The notes: generated by a model not told the origin, from the letters alone. Shown: positions 1 to 7,263, counted from the stretch's first letter. The stretch is DNA of 8,797 nucleotides from Anaerolineales bacterium (GCA_025938055.1 JAICQC010000186.1:1-8797), one strand, 5' to 3'. Numbers and translations are program-made.

Positions 1-2
1 CC

Positions 3-1283
3 GAGGAAGTGCGTAAAGCCGGTGCAACCATTTACCTGGGACACCATCCGCGCAACTTAACGGGTGTGGACTGGGTGATACGTTCCTCTGCCATCACCGA
101 TGACAACCCTGAGGTCAAGGCGGCGAACCGTAACGGAATCCCCGTGTACAAGCGCGCCGATTTTCTCGGTCGCCTCATGGAAGAGAAAATGGGCATCGCC
201 GTTGCAGGAACGCATGGCAAAACGACCACCACCGCCATGACTGCCTGGGTGCTCACCAAACTGGATCGCGATCCATCGTTCATTGTCGGCAGTGTAGTGA
301 ACGGACTCAACGTCAATGCCCATGCCGGTAAGGGCGAGACCTTTGTGATCGAAGCCGACGAGTATGACAATATGTTCCTGGGACTCAAACCGCAGATCGC
401 GGTCGTCACGAGCATTGAACATGACCATCCGGACTTCTTCCCCACGCTTGAGTCGATGTACCGAGCCTTCGAAAAGTTTGTGGAACTGCTTCCTGAGGAA
501 GGGTCGCTGATCGTGTGTGCCGAGGATGCCGGTGCAGCTGCGTTGATCCCGCATGTGCGCCGAATTGGGCGGAACGTTATCTCCTACGGCGTGCAGGGTG
601 ATATGACGATCAACACTCCTCTGTGGGTGCAGGCGCGTGACATAAAGGCAAATAAGCGCGGCGGCTATGACTTTACAGCCACCACCAATCTGGCAAGCAA
701 GACCTCCGGCTCCGTCAAGGTCTCACTGCAGATACCGGGTCAGCATAACGTCCGAAACGCGCTGGCAGTGCTGGCGGTCATCAGTGTATTGGGTCTGTCA
801 CGTCGGAAAGCCGCGCAGGCATTGGCTGAGTTTACCGGCACAGGGCGTCGCTTTGAATTGCGCGGTGAGGTGAAGGGTATCAGCATCTATGACGATTATG
901 CCCATCATCCCACGGAGATCCGCGCGACGCTCTCAGGCGCGCGGGCACGCTTCCCGAAGTCGCGCATTTGGGCAGTCTGGCAGCCGCATACCTACTCGCG
1001 TACTCGCACGCTCTTTCTTGACTTTGCGCGCGCCTTCAAGGATGCGGACAAGGTCATCGTCACCGAGGTGTACGCGGCGCGTGAACCCAAAGAGGAGTTC
1101 ACCTCGGCGGAGATCGTAAGCGCCATGCCGCATCTCTCTGCTCGTTATGTGAAAACATTGCCCGAGGTGACGGAATATCTGCTGGAGAACCTCGAGTCCG
1201 GTGATGTGGTTCTGGTGCTCTCAGCTGGCGATGCAGACCAGGTGAGCACCGACGTAGTGAAAGGATTACAAAGTGCCGCATAG
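3..1283 (+). CDS. murC: UDP-N-acetylmuramate--L-alanine ligase MurC, 5' partial
   Basis: MurC is the cytoplasmic ATP-dependent ligase that adds L-Ala to UDP-MurNAc, the first step of peptidoglycan stem-peptide synthesis. The frame is open at the left edge: the codons at 3-8 read Glu-Glu, and the GTG at 9 is most likely an internal Val rather than a start. About 45-55 N-terminal residues, including the Rossmann-type UDP-binding glycine motif, therefore lie outside the window. Counting from position 9, the visible landmarks are the ATP P-loop GTHGKTTTT (68-76), EADEYD (115-120), the SIEHDHPDFF segment (135-144), the GQHNVRNA substrate motif (244-251), DDYAHHPTEI (295-304) and QPHTYSRT (325-332). 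The Mur ligase central and C-terminal domains are complete. Near the end, SAGDAD stands where many MurC proteins have GAGDI. It ends in TAG and is followed by the small ORF and murB, as expected for a dcw cluster. The identification is secure. Confidence 0.96.
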   Translation, partial: EEVRKAGATIYLGHHPRNLTGVDWVIRSSAITDDNPEVKAANRNGIPVYKRADFLGRLMEEKMGIAVAGTHGKTTTTAMTAWVLTKLDRDPSFIVGSVVNGLNVNAHAGKGETFVIEADEYDNMFLGLKPQIAVVTSIEHDHPDFFPTLESMYRAFEKFVELLPEEGSLIVCAEDAGAAALIPHVRRIGRNVISYGVQGDMTINTPLWVQARDIKANKRGGYDFTATTNLASKTSGSVKVSLQIPGQHNVRNALAVLAVISVLGLSRRKAAQALAEFTGTGRRFELRGEVKGISIYDDYAHHPTEIRATLSGARARFPKSRIWAVWQPHTYSRTRTLFLDFARAFKDADKVIVTEVYAAREPKEEFTSAEIVSAMPHLSARYVKTLPEVTEYLLENLESGDVVLVLSAGDADQVSTDVVKGLQSAA

Positions 1284-1340
1284 TTTTCTCAACTTTACTT
1301 TGAACAGAGGAAAGCGGTACAGGAAAGGTAGTTGGATTTG

Positions 1341-1529
1341 ATGACTGATGAAAAGGAAAAGAAGCCGCTTCACGCTGAGACCTTCTTTCTGCCAGCGTTA
1401 AAAATGTTCCTTGCCTTCTTTGACAAGGAATCCCAGCAAAGCGAAAAGCAGGATGTTGAGACTCAGGAAAAAGCGACGGAAAAAGACCTCGAAAAACTGA
1501 TCGAGAAGTTAAGTGAAAAGGAAGAGTGA
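1341..1529 (+). CDS. small Lys/Glu-rich protein of unknown function
   Basis: This 62-aa product lies between murC and murB, and I do not recognise its family. It is in two parts. Residues 14-27 are strongly hydrophobic and aromatic (FFLPALKMFLAFF at 15-27), too short for a good transmembrane helix but fit for an amphipathic or membrane-touching helix. The rest is highly charged: 11 Lys, 13 Glu and 4 Asp in 62 residues. Leu50, Leu53 and Leu57 in the C-terminal part show heptad-like spacing, suggesting a helix or short coiled coil. I chose ATG 1341 (MTDEKEK); the in-frame TTG codons at 1332 and 1338 are alternatives. The upstream AGGAAAGG at 1321-1328 is rather far (12 nt) from this ATG and very close to the TTG at 1332. 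The stop is 7 nt before the chosen murB ATG, and murB's likely ribosome binding site lies inside the ORF, so the two may be translationally coupled. No function can be assigned. Confidence 0.6.
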   Translation: MTDEKEKKPLHAETFFLPALKMFLAFFDKESQQSEKQDVETQEKATEKDLEKLIEKLSEKEE

Positions 1530-1536
1530 GTCAAAA

Positions 1537-2454
1537 ATGGTTGCTTTCGTCCATCCGATAGATGTGTTGTACGCCAAGCTTGGCGACAAGGTGAAAGAGA
1601 ATGTCTCTCTTGCGCCGTACACATCCGCGCGCATCGGCGGACCCGCAGATATCCTCATCACAGCTGAATCTGCCGATGAGCTGGCGCGAACCATCAAGTT
1701 GTTACAGAAACAGGAATTGAATTACATCCTTCTCGGCGGCGGCTCGAATGTGCTGGTCAGCGACCGGGGCGTGCGCGGCGTGGTGGTGCTGAACCGCGCC
1801 AGGGGCGTCCGCTTCCATAACGGTGACGAGCCCTCGGTCACGGTGGAGTCGGGCGTCATCTTTAGCAATCTCGCTAACCGTTGTGCCTCCAAGGGATTCG
1901 CCGGGCTCGAGTGGGCGACTACGGTCCCGGGCACGATTGGCGGCGCAGTTTATGGGAATGCCGGCGCGTTCGGCGGCGATATGGCTGGCAACCTGATCTG
2001 GGCTGAAATACTGACAGAGGACGGCCGCGAAAAATTTACCGCCGAGCAGCTGGGTTACGGCTATCGTACAAGCATCTTGAAACACGGCGAACTGGATGGA
2101 GTCGTCCTGAGTGCAGAACTGCGATTGGAAAACTCCACCAAAGAGGTAGTGACCGCAACCATCGAACAGTTCGGCGCGCATCGCAAAGCTACCCAGCCTC
2201 CCGGCGCGAGCATGGGCTCGATGTTCAAGAATCCGAATGGCGATTATGCCGGGAAGCTGATCGAAGCGGCAGGTTTGAAAGGCACCCGCATTGGCAACGC
2301 GGAGATCAGCCCGGTCCACGGAAATTTCTTTATCAACCACGGCACCACCAGAGCCGAAGACATTCGCGCCCTCATTGAAGTAGCCATGAAGACCGTGAAG
2401 GAAACACAGGGCGTTGATCTGGAGTTGGAGATCGAACTGGTTGGAGTATGGTAA
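1537..2454 (+). CDS. murB: UDP-N-acetylenolpyruvoylglucosamine reductase MurB
   Basis: MurB is an FAD- and NADPH-dependent cytoplasmic reductase that converts enolpyruvyl-UDP-GlcNAc to UDP-MurNAc, the substrate used by MurC encoded just upstream. With the ATG at 1537 the product is 305 aa, typical of the short type II MurB proteins. FAD-site motifs are TSARIGG (29-35), LGGGSNVLVSD (66-76) and the long glycine-rich segment at 123-146, which includes VPGTIGGAVYGNAGAFG. The substrate half has YGYRTS (174-179) and GSMFKNP (227-233), whose Ser228 matches the family's catalytic acid. It continues with the HGNFFINHG segment and a C-terminal LELEIELVG that supplies the expected acidic residue. An in-frame GTG at 1513 would add 8 basic residues and overlap the small ORF. 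I prefer 1537 because GGAAGAG at 1520-1526 is about 10 nt upstream and the family homology begins only after it. The assignment is secure; only the start is uncertain. Confidence 0.96.
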   Translation: MVAFVHPIDVLYAKLGDKVKENVSLAPYTSARIGGPADILITAESADELARTIKLLQKQELNYILLGGGSNVLVSDRGVRGVVVLNRARGVRFHNGDEPSVTVESGVIFSNLANRCASKGFAGLEWATTVPGTIGGAVYGNAGAFGGDMAGNLIWAEILTEDGREKFTAEQLGYGYRTSILKHGELDGVVLSAELRLENSTKEVVTATIEQFGAHRKATQPPGASMGSMFKNPNGDYAGKLIEAAGLKGTRIGNAEISPVHGNFFINHGTTRAEDIRALIEVAMKTVKETQGVDLELEIELVGVW

Positions 2455-2478
2455 GTCGAGACGAGAGATTTGAGACTG

Positions 2479-3594
2479 ATGACTGATACGAAACTTCATG
2501 TGGCAGTGATATTTGGTGGACGTTCAGGTGAGCACGAGGTCTCGCTGATGTCCGCGCGCTCGGTGCTCTCGGTGCTGGACCCTGCCCGGTATGAAGTGAC
2601 TCAAATCGGCATCACGCAGGAAGGCGCCTGGCTCACCGGCGCGGATGTCCTTCAGAAGTTTGAGAGTAAGCAGATAGCTGGATTGCTCCCAGTGGCTATC
2701 TTCCCTGATCCTACTGAAAAAGGCATGTACGCGATGGAAGGCATGTCCGGGTTCCGCAAGTGGGCGAACATCGATGTCTTCTTCCCGGTCTTGCACGGCA
2801 CGTTTGGGGAGGACGGAACTCTGCAGGGTTTGTTCGAACTGGCAGATGTGGCGTATGTGGGCGCGGGCGTTGCTGGTTCCTCGGTGGGCATGGACAAGGG
2901 TATCTTCAAGGACGTGATGATCGCCAATCAGATTCCCATTGTCGATACGATGGTCGTCCTGCGGGCTGAGATCGAACAGGATCTGATGGCTGTCATCCAA
3001 AAGGCAGAGGCGATCGGCGAATATCCGTTGTTCACGAAACCTGCCAACCTGGGCTCCTCGGTGGGTGTGACGAAATGCAACAACCGCTCCGACCTGCAGG
3101 AAGGTTTGATGGAAGCTGCCTCCTTCGACCGGCGCGTGTTGATCCAAAAAGGTGTGAAGAATGTGCGCGAGATCGAGGTCAGTGTGCTGGGCAATGATGA
3201 GCCCATCGCCTCGGTCTGCGGTGAAGTGCTGCCAAGCCGTGAGTTTTACTCGTACGAATCAAAATACATCGATGGCACCTCCGGATTGTTAATTCCTGCA
3301 CCACTGCCGGATGAAGTCAGTGAATGCATCCGTGAATATGCGGTGCGCGCCTACAAAGCCATCGATTGTGCAGGCATGGCGCGCGTCGATTTCTTCGTTG
3401 AGAAAGACACGAACCGGGTGTATCTCAACGAATTGAACAGCATCCCCGGCTTTACCAAGATCAGCATGTATCCCAAGCTCTGGGAAGCCAGCGGGCTGCC
3501 TTATCAGAAACTTGTGGATCGATTGATCGAACTGGCGATGAAACGCAAAGCAGAACGTGACCGCACGTCGCATACGTATCGGAGTAACGCATGA
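2479..3594 (+). CDS. ddl: D-alanine--D-alanine ligase Ddl
   Basis: Ddl is a cytoplasmic ATP-grasp ligase that joins two D-Ala to make the dipeptide MurF adds to the stem peptide. The product is 371 aa, the length of the longer Ddl proteins. Motifs in order: GGRSGEHEVS (13-22, first D-Ala and phosphate site), HGTFGEDGTLQG (106-117), SSVGMDK (134-140), the ATP-grasp strand and loop FTKPANLGSSVGV (185-197), the omega-loop FYSYESKY (256-263), RVDFF (302-306) and the metal-binding NELNSIPGFT (317-326). The omega-loop tyrosine fits D-Ala-D-Ala rather than D-Ala-D-Lac specificity. Family members usually read NT.PGFT; here Thr is replaced by Ser (NSIPGFT), a conservative change. ATG 2479 gives the standard MTD..HVAVIFGG start; an upstream TTG at 2470 adds only three residues. 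No strong ribosome binding site is visible, with GAG at 2472-2474 the nearest purine run. The stop overlaps the ftsQ start as ATGA. Confidence 0.96.
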   Translation: MTDTKLHVAVIFGGRSGEHEVSLMSARSVLSVLDPARYEVTQIGITQEGAWLTGADVLQKFESKQIAGLLPVAIFPDPTEKGMYAMEGMSGFRKWANIDVFFPVLHGTFGEDGTLQGLFELADVAYVGAGVAGSSVGMDKGIFKDVMIANQIPIVDTMVVLRAEIEQDLMAVIQKAEAIGEYPLFTKPANLGSSVGVTKCNNRSDLQEGLMEAASFDRRVLIQKGVKNVREIEVSVLGNDEPIASVCGEVLPSREFYSYESKYIDGTSGLLIPAPLPDEVSECIREYAVRAYKAIDCAGMARVDFFVEKDTNRVYLNELNSIPGFTKISMYPKLWEASGLPYQKLVDRLIELAMKRKAERDRTSHTYRSNA

Positions 3595-4574
3595 GCAGAA
3601 AGAAAGACCTCTCTCGCGCGGATCTCGTCCGTCTGCGCCGCGAACAGGATAGCTCGAAGCGGGTCGAGCGCGCCAGGAAGGAGTCCACCCGCTCGGCGCC
3701 GGTGACGTCCCGCCGCAAGGACAAGACACAACCGAGACGCAAGTCTGCGACTGCAAACACAGGCACCACCCGCAGCGCGCGCCGCCGCTTCCAGAATGCG
3801 CTCCTGCCGGTCGCGCCAGACGCAGAGCTGCGCGGCATCAGTATTGCCCGCCCGCATCTCGGAAGGCGTCTGCCCGCCTTCCTTGTGGTAGCACTGCTGG
3901 GCGCTGTACTTTATTTTGCCTTCAACCTGCCGCAGCTGCGCGTCGCCGCGGCGCAGGTGACCGGCAACCAGATGTTGACCCCGGCAGAGATCAACTCCGC
4001 GCTGGATATCGAAGGGGAGCCAGCCTTCCTGTTGATCCCTGCAGAGCTGGAGAAACGATTGCTCCTGAGCTACCCGGAGCTGGTCGCCGCCAAAGTGGAT
4101 GTGACCCTGCCCAACGTTGTCTCGGTACAGGTCGTCGAACGGAAGCCTGTCATTCGCTGGGAGCAGGGAGACGGGTACACCTGGGTCGCAGAGGATGGTG
4201 TGGCGTTCCGTCCGCATGGAGAGTCATCCAGCTTGATCTCGGTTGTCGCCTCCTCCGCGCCGCCCATCGAGGGCATCGTCTCTCCAGACTCGCTTGCGCC
4301 CACTCCGTTCCTTGCGCCGGAGCTTGTGCAGACATTGCGAGGATTGGCGAGTCACGTGCCGCCTGGGGCATCGATTCTGTACGATGCAGGTTTTGGCTTT
4401 GGCTGGAATGACCCGCGCGGCTGGAAGGTTTATTTTGGGATGAACGCAAGAGATGTGGAGCTGAAGATGCGCGTGTATGACTCGATGGTGGCGTCTCTGA
4501 CGCAGAGAGGCATTCAGCCTGCATTGATCAATGTGACGTATCCGACCGCGCCATATTACAGGTTGAGCGAGTAA
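3591..4574 (+). CDS. ftsQ: cell division protein FtsQ with long basic N-terminal tail
   Basis: FtsQ (DivIB-type) is a single-pass membrane scaffold that links the FtsZ ring side of the divisome to the septal wall synthases through FtsB and FtsL. The 327-aa product has a cytoplasmic tail of about 93 residues, one transmembrane helix (about 94-113, LPAFLVVALLGAVLYFAFNL), a POTRA domain (about 115-185, ending in VSVQVVERKP) and an extracytoplasmic beta domain that includes WVAEDGVAF (198-206). The tail is unusually basic: 28 Arg/Lys against 8 Asp/Glu in the first 93 residues, rich in Ser and Thr and probably disordered. The start is well fixed: ATG 3591 overlaps the ddl stop (ATGA), and GGAG at 3581-3584 is 6 nt upstream. 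FtsQ proteins are poorly conserved in sequence, so the call rests on architecture and on its place between ddl and ftsA. Confidence 0.9.
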   Translation: MSRKKDLSRADLVRLRREQDSSKRVERARKESTRSAPVTSRRKDKTQPRRKSATANTGTTRSARRRFQNALLPVAPDAELRGISIARPHLGRRLPAFLVVALLGAVLYFAFNLPQLRVAAAQVTGNQMLTPAEINSALDIEGEPAFLLIPAELEKRLLLSYPELVAAKVDVTLPNVVSVQVVERKPVIRWEQGDGYTWVAEDGVAFRPHGESSSLISVVASSAPPIEGIVSPDSLAPTPFLAPELVQTLRGLASHVPPGASILYDAGFGFGWNDPRGWKVYFGMNARDVELKMRVYDSMVASLTQRGIQPALINVTYPTAPYYRLSE

Positions 4575-4586
4575 ATAAAGGTACTT

Positions 4587-5813
4587 ATGGAAGAAATCGT
4601 TGTAGGCATAGATGTTGGTACGACCAAAGTGTGCACGCTCGTGGGACGAGTGGAGGACAGCAAATCCATTCGCATCCTGGGTGTTGGCATCGAACCTTCT
4701 GAGGGCATCAAGAAGGGCATGATCGTGGACCTGGCGGCGGCTTCGCAGGCGATCACGCGCTCTGTGGAGAAAGCGGAGTCCACCTCGGGGCTGGAGATCA
4801 CGTCTGCGCTGGTGAGCATGGCAGGCGCGCATGTTTCCTCGGTCAACAGCCGGGGCGCGGCAGCTGTCAATGGGAATGTGATCGAGCAGTTCGATCTGAC
4901 CCATGCGCTGGAACAGGCACGCGCCGTGGCGATCCCGCATGACCGCGAGATCATCCACGTCATCCAGCGCGGCTTCACCGTGGACGGGCAGGACGGCATC
5001 CGCAACCCCAAGGGGATGCATGGCTACCGCCTGGAAGTGGAGGCGCACATTATCACCGCCTCCGCGGCGACTGGCGACAACCTGCGTCAATGCGTGGGCG
5101 CGGCGGGTGTGGAAATCCAGCAGTTTGTATTGAATCCGCTTGCCTCCGGCGAAGTCGTGCTCACCGAGCAGGAACGCGAGATGGGCGTGGCAGTCTGCGA
5201 CATCGGAGGAGGAACCACCGACCTGGCGATCTATGTGGACGGCGACGTCTGGCACACGATGGTCTTGGCAGTCGGTGGGAATCATGTGACGCAGGATATT
5301 GCTCACGGTCTGCGGCTGTCCTTCGAGCAGGCCGAAGATGTCAAGAAGCAGCACGGATACGCCGTCCGCTCGAGTGTTGGCTCGGAAGAATATTTCACGA
5401 TCAGACCATTCGGCGAGGACCGCCCGGTGCAGATCAACCGCCAGGATCTGGCACATATCATCGAAGCGCGCATCGCCGAAATCTTTTCGCTCACGTTGCA
5501 GGAGATCAAGCGCTCCGGGTATGACGGTCTCCTGCCGGCAGGCATGGTGCTCACCGGCGGCACGTCCGCACTGCCGGGTATCAAACGGACTGCTTCTGAA
5601 GTGTTGAACATGCCGGTCCGCACGGCACAGCCCGAGAATTTATCGGGCCTCGTGGACCGCTTGAATTCCCCGGCTTATTCGACCAGCGTCGGACTGCTGC
5701 GCTGGGCAATGTCAATGCAGGACCAGGATCTGGGTGGTGGTCGCAGCCGCCGCACGAAAGGAGAAGTGAATATGGATGTTGTCAAAAAGTGGATCGGAAG
5801 GATTTTGCCGTAA
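4587..5813 (+). CDS. ftsA: cell division protein FtsA
   Basis: FtsA is an actin-like ATPase that tethers FtsZ filaments to the inner face of the membrane and recruits later divisome proteins. The 408-aa length is normal. The actin-fold signature is complete: phosphate 1 loop GIDVGTTK (7-14), the FtsA-specific 1C domain (about 84-160), phosphate 2 loop DIGGGTTD (205-212), and the adenosine motif GGTSALPGI (324-332). After a short linker rich in Gly and Arg, residues 396-408 (MDVVKKWIGRILP) form a positively charged amphipathic helix of the type that acts as the membrane targeting sequence, so the C-terminus is intact. AAAGG at 4577-4581 lies 5 nt before the ATG, and only 12 nt separate the gene from ftsQ. 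These support cotranscription and efficient initiation. The direct FtsZ partner gene follows. Confidence 0.97.
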   Translation: MEEIVVGIDVGTTKVCTLVGRVEDSKSIRILGVGIEPSEGIKKGMIVDLAAASQAITRSVEKAESTSGLEITSALVSMAGAHVSSVNSRGAAAVNGNVIEQFDLTHALEQARAVAIPHDREIIHVIQRGFTVDGQDGIRNPKGMHGYRLEVEAHIITASAATGDNLRQCVGAAGVEIQQFVLNPLASGEVVLTEQEREMGVAVCDIGGGTTDLAIYVDGDVWHTMVLAVGGNHVTQDIAHGLRLSFEQAEDVKKQHGYAVRSSVGSEEYFTIRPFGEDRPVQINRQDLAHIIEARIAEIFSLTLQEIKRSGYDGLLPAGMVLTGGTSALPGIKRTASEVLNMPVRTAQPENLSGLVDRLNSPAYSTSVGLLRWAMSMQDQDLGGGRSRRTKGEVNMDVVKKWIGRILP

Positions 5814-5830
5814 CCTGGTCCCAACAGAGT

Positions 5831-5860
5831 TTGGGCATCGGGATGTGACCGTGGTAATTA
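5831..5860 (+). promoter_or_regulatory. candidate ftsZ-proximal promoter
   Basis: The 97-nt gap between ftsA and ftsZ is longer and more AT-rich than other gaps in the cluster. It contains TTGGGC (5831-5836), an 18-nt spacer and TAATTA (5855-5860), the latter preceded by TGG as in an extended -10. Transcription would start about 44 nt before the ftsZ ATG. Each hexamer is only a partial match, so this is weak support for an internal promoter giving ftsZ extra expression. Confidence 0.25.
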
Positions 5861-5900
5861 TTCATTTTGCTGCGGAATCAATCAAGACCTAATTTTTGAT

Positions 5901-5905
5901 GGAGG
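5901..5905 (+). promoter_or_regulatory. strong ribosome binding site deciding the ftsZ start
   Basis: GGAGG (followed by T) ends 5 nt before ATG 5911. It is the best Shine-Dalgarno match in the window. It excludes the in-frame TTG 5896 and ATG 5899, which lie upstream of or overlap it and would add only 4-5 residues. Strong initiation fits the high FtsZ level cells need. Confidence 0.85.
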
Positions 5906-5910
5906 TAGAC

Positions 5911-7080
5911 ATGGACTCGACCAGCAAGAAAGTAGAAGAGAAGGGAGCCGAAGCCTTCGCCCGCATTAAAGTGATTGGTGTGGGAGGCGGCGGTACCAAT
6001 GCCGTCAATCGTATGATTGACGAAGGCATTCAGGGTGTTGAATTCATCTCGGTCAACACCGACGCGCAAGCCCTGATGCTCGCGAAAGCGCCGATGAAGG
6101 TGCGCCTGGGCGACAAGCTCACCCGCGGCCTCGGCGCGGGCGGCGACCCCGAGATCGGGCGCAAAGCCGCCGAAGAATCCGCAGACGAGCTGTACAACGT
6201 GCTGAAAGGCTCAGATATGTGTTTCGTCACGGCGGGTATGGGCGGCGGTACAGGCACCGGCGCGGCGCCAGTTGTCGCGCAGATCGCCAAGGAAAGCGGC
6301 GCGCTGACCATCGGCGTGGTGACTCGTCCGTTCACGTTCGAAGGCATGCGCCGCCTGCAATCCGCGGACGTGGGCATTGGCAAGCTCAAGGAACATGCCG
6401 ATACGCTGATCGCCATCCCGAATGACCGCCTGCTGCAGGTAGCCGATAAGCGCGCCTCTCTGCAGGATGCCTTCCGCCTGGCGGATGACGTACTGCACCA
6501 GGGCATCCAGGGCATTTCAGAGTTGATCACGATTCCCGGCTTGATCAACCTGGACTTCGCCGATGTACGCGCCATTATGTCTGAAGGCGGCGCGGCACTG
6601 ATGGCGGTTGGGAACGGTTCCGGCGACGAACGGGCGAAGAAAGCCGCCGAAGCTGCAATCTCGAGTGCACTGCTCGACATCACCATCGATGGTGCGCGCG
6701 GCGTGCTCTTCAATGTCACCGGTGGACCGAATATGACCCTCTTCGAGGTCAACCAGGCAGCAGCCATTATCCGTGAGACCGCGCACCCTGATGTGAACAT
6801 GATCTTCGGCGCGGTCATCGACCCGAACATGGGCGATGATGTCCGCATCACGGTCATCGCGACCGGGTTTGATCGCAGTAGCATGCCGCGTCGCGCGCTG
6901 GAACGTCAACCGCGCGTGGAGACCCGCCGCTCGGATTCGTCAGCCTACATGCGTTCGTCTGAATCGGTGAGCGTTCACGCAGACCTGCAGACGGGTGAGA
7001 CAAAATCTGCTGGCGCGCCCATGCCTTCGATGAGCAAGGACGATCTCGATATCCCGACCTTCCTGCGAAACCGTCGGTGA
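5911..7080 (+). CDS. ftsZ: cell division protein FtsZ
   Basis: FtsZ is the tubulin-like GTPase that polymerises at midcell into the Z ring. The product is 389 aa, a standard length. Residues 19-32 carry the first nucleotide-binding loop ([12 protein letters not shown] at 23-34), 111-117 the tubulin signature GGGTGTG, 139-148 the [10 protein letters not shown] segment, and 213-218 the T7 loop NLDFAD, whose acidic residues complete GTP hydrolysis in the neighbouring subunit. A variable linker (about 321-377, rich in Ser and Arg) leads to the C-terminal peptide [12 protein letters not shown] (378-389), the conserved docking tail for FtsA and other tethers. The matching FtsA membrane helix is encoded just upstream. 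The start at 5911 is set by the GGAGG site. The TGA is followed at once by a large hairpin, so this is probably the last gene of the dcw transcript. Confidence 0.98.
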   Translation: MDSTSKKVEEKGAEAFARIKVIGVGGGGTNAVNRMIDEGIQGVEFISVNTDAQALMLAKAPMKVRLGDKLTRGLGAGGDPEIGRKAAEESADELYNVLKGSDMCFVTAGMGGGTGTGAAPVVAQIAKESGALTIGVVTRPFTFEGMRRLQSADVGIGKLKEHADTLIAIPNDRLLQVADKRASLQDAFRLADDVLHQGIQGISELITIPGLINLDFADVRAIMSEGGAALMAVGNGSGDERAKKAAEAAISSALLDITIDGARGVLFNVTGGPNMTLFEVNQAAAIIRETAHPDVNMIFGAVIDPNMGDDVRITVIATGFDRSSMPRRALERQPRVETRRSDSSAYMRSSESVSVHADLQTGETKSAGAPMPSMSKDDLDIPTFLRNRR

Positions 7081-7120
7081 TGTCGCGTAGGGAATGGCAG
7101 CCGCCGTTCCCTACGCGACA
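7081..7120 (+). terminator. near-perfect 40-nt hairpin directly after ftsZ
   Basis: The arms TGTCGCGTAGGGAA (7081-7094) and TTCCCTACGCGACA (7107-7120) are exact inverted complements. The stem continues inward with one T-G wobble and three G-C pairs around an AGCC loop, giving 18 pairs. It begins at the first base after the ftsZ TGA. The following bases (CATTCAAATATT) lack a T-tract, so it is not a textbook intrinsic terminator. It may end transcription by another mechanism or protect the 3' end of the ftsZ message. The structure is certain; its function is inferred. Confidence 0.65.
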
Positions 7121-7152
7121 CATTCAAATATTGGTCAAGTCCAGTTCCCCTT

Positions 7153-7204
7153 TGCCGGGGTGGTCTTGGCGTGCCTGGGCGAGGCACGTCGGGCTGCCCC
7201 GGCA
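7153..7204 (+). terminator. compound hairpin between ftsZ and the next gene
   Basis: TGCCGGGG (7153-7160) pairs exactly with CCCCGGCA (7197-7204). Several wobble-rich pairs extend this inward, and an inner stem CGTGCCT (7170-7176) with AGGCACG (7182-7188) closes on a GGGCG loop. The sequence ATTTAAGTTAAT follows, a broken T-rich stretch. It is best read as a second, backup terminator of the dcw transcript, but a structured RNA element is also possible. Confidence 0.5.
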
Positions 7205-7263
7205 TTTAAGTTAATCCCTACCTTGCATCAGGTATTTCCCCCAAGTTGCTTCCATTGCAATTA

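Noticed and set aside
9..11. GTG at position 9 as the murC start
   Set aside because: MurC needs about 50 more N-terminal residues including its glycine motif, and the frame stays open to the window edge.
1513..1515. GTG 1513 as the murB start
   Set aside because: It would overlap the small ORF by 17 nt and add 8 basic residues outside the family homology; ATG 1537 has a better placed purine-rich site.
4224..5456. 410-codon open frame on the minus strand opposite ftsA
   Set aside because: It is a shadow of ftsA codon use. The product is rich in His, Arg and Asp with no recognisable domain, and the plus strand carries an unmistakable FtsA.
5820..5835. CCCAA / TTGGG hairpin after ftsA
   Set aside because: A 5-bp stem with no T-tract is too weak to call a terminator.
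5867..5895. TTGCTG / 17 nt / TAATTT as an ftsZ promoter
   Set aside because: Transcription would start near 5902, inside the GGAGG site, removing part of the ribosome binding site; each hexamer matches consensus at only half the positions.
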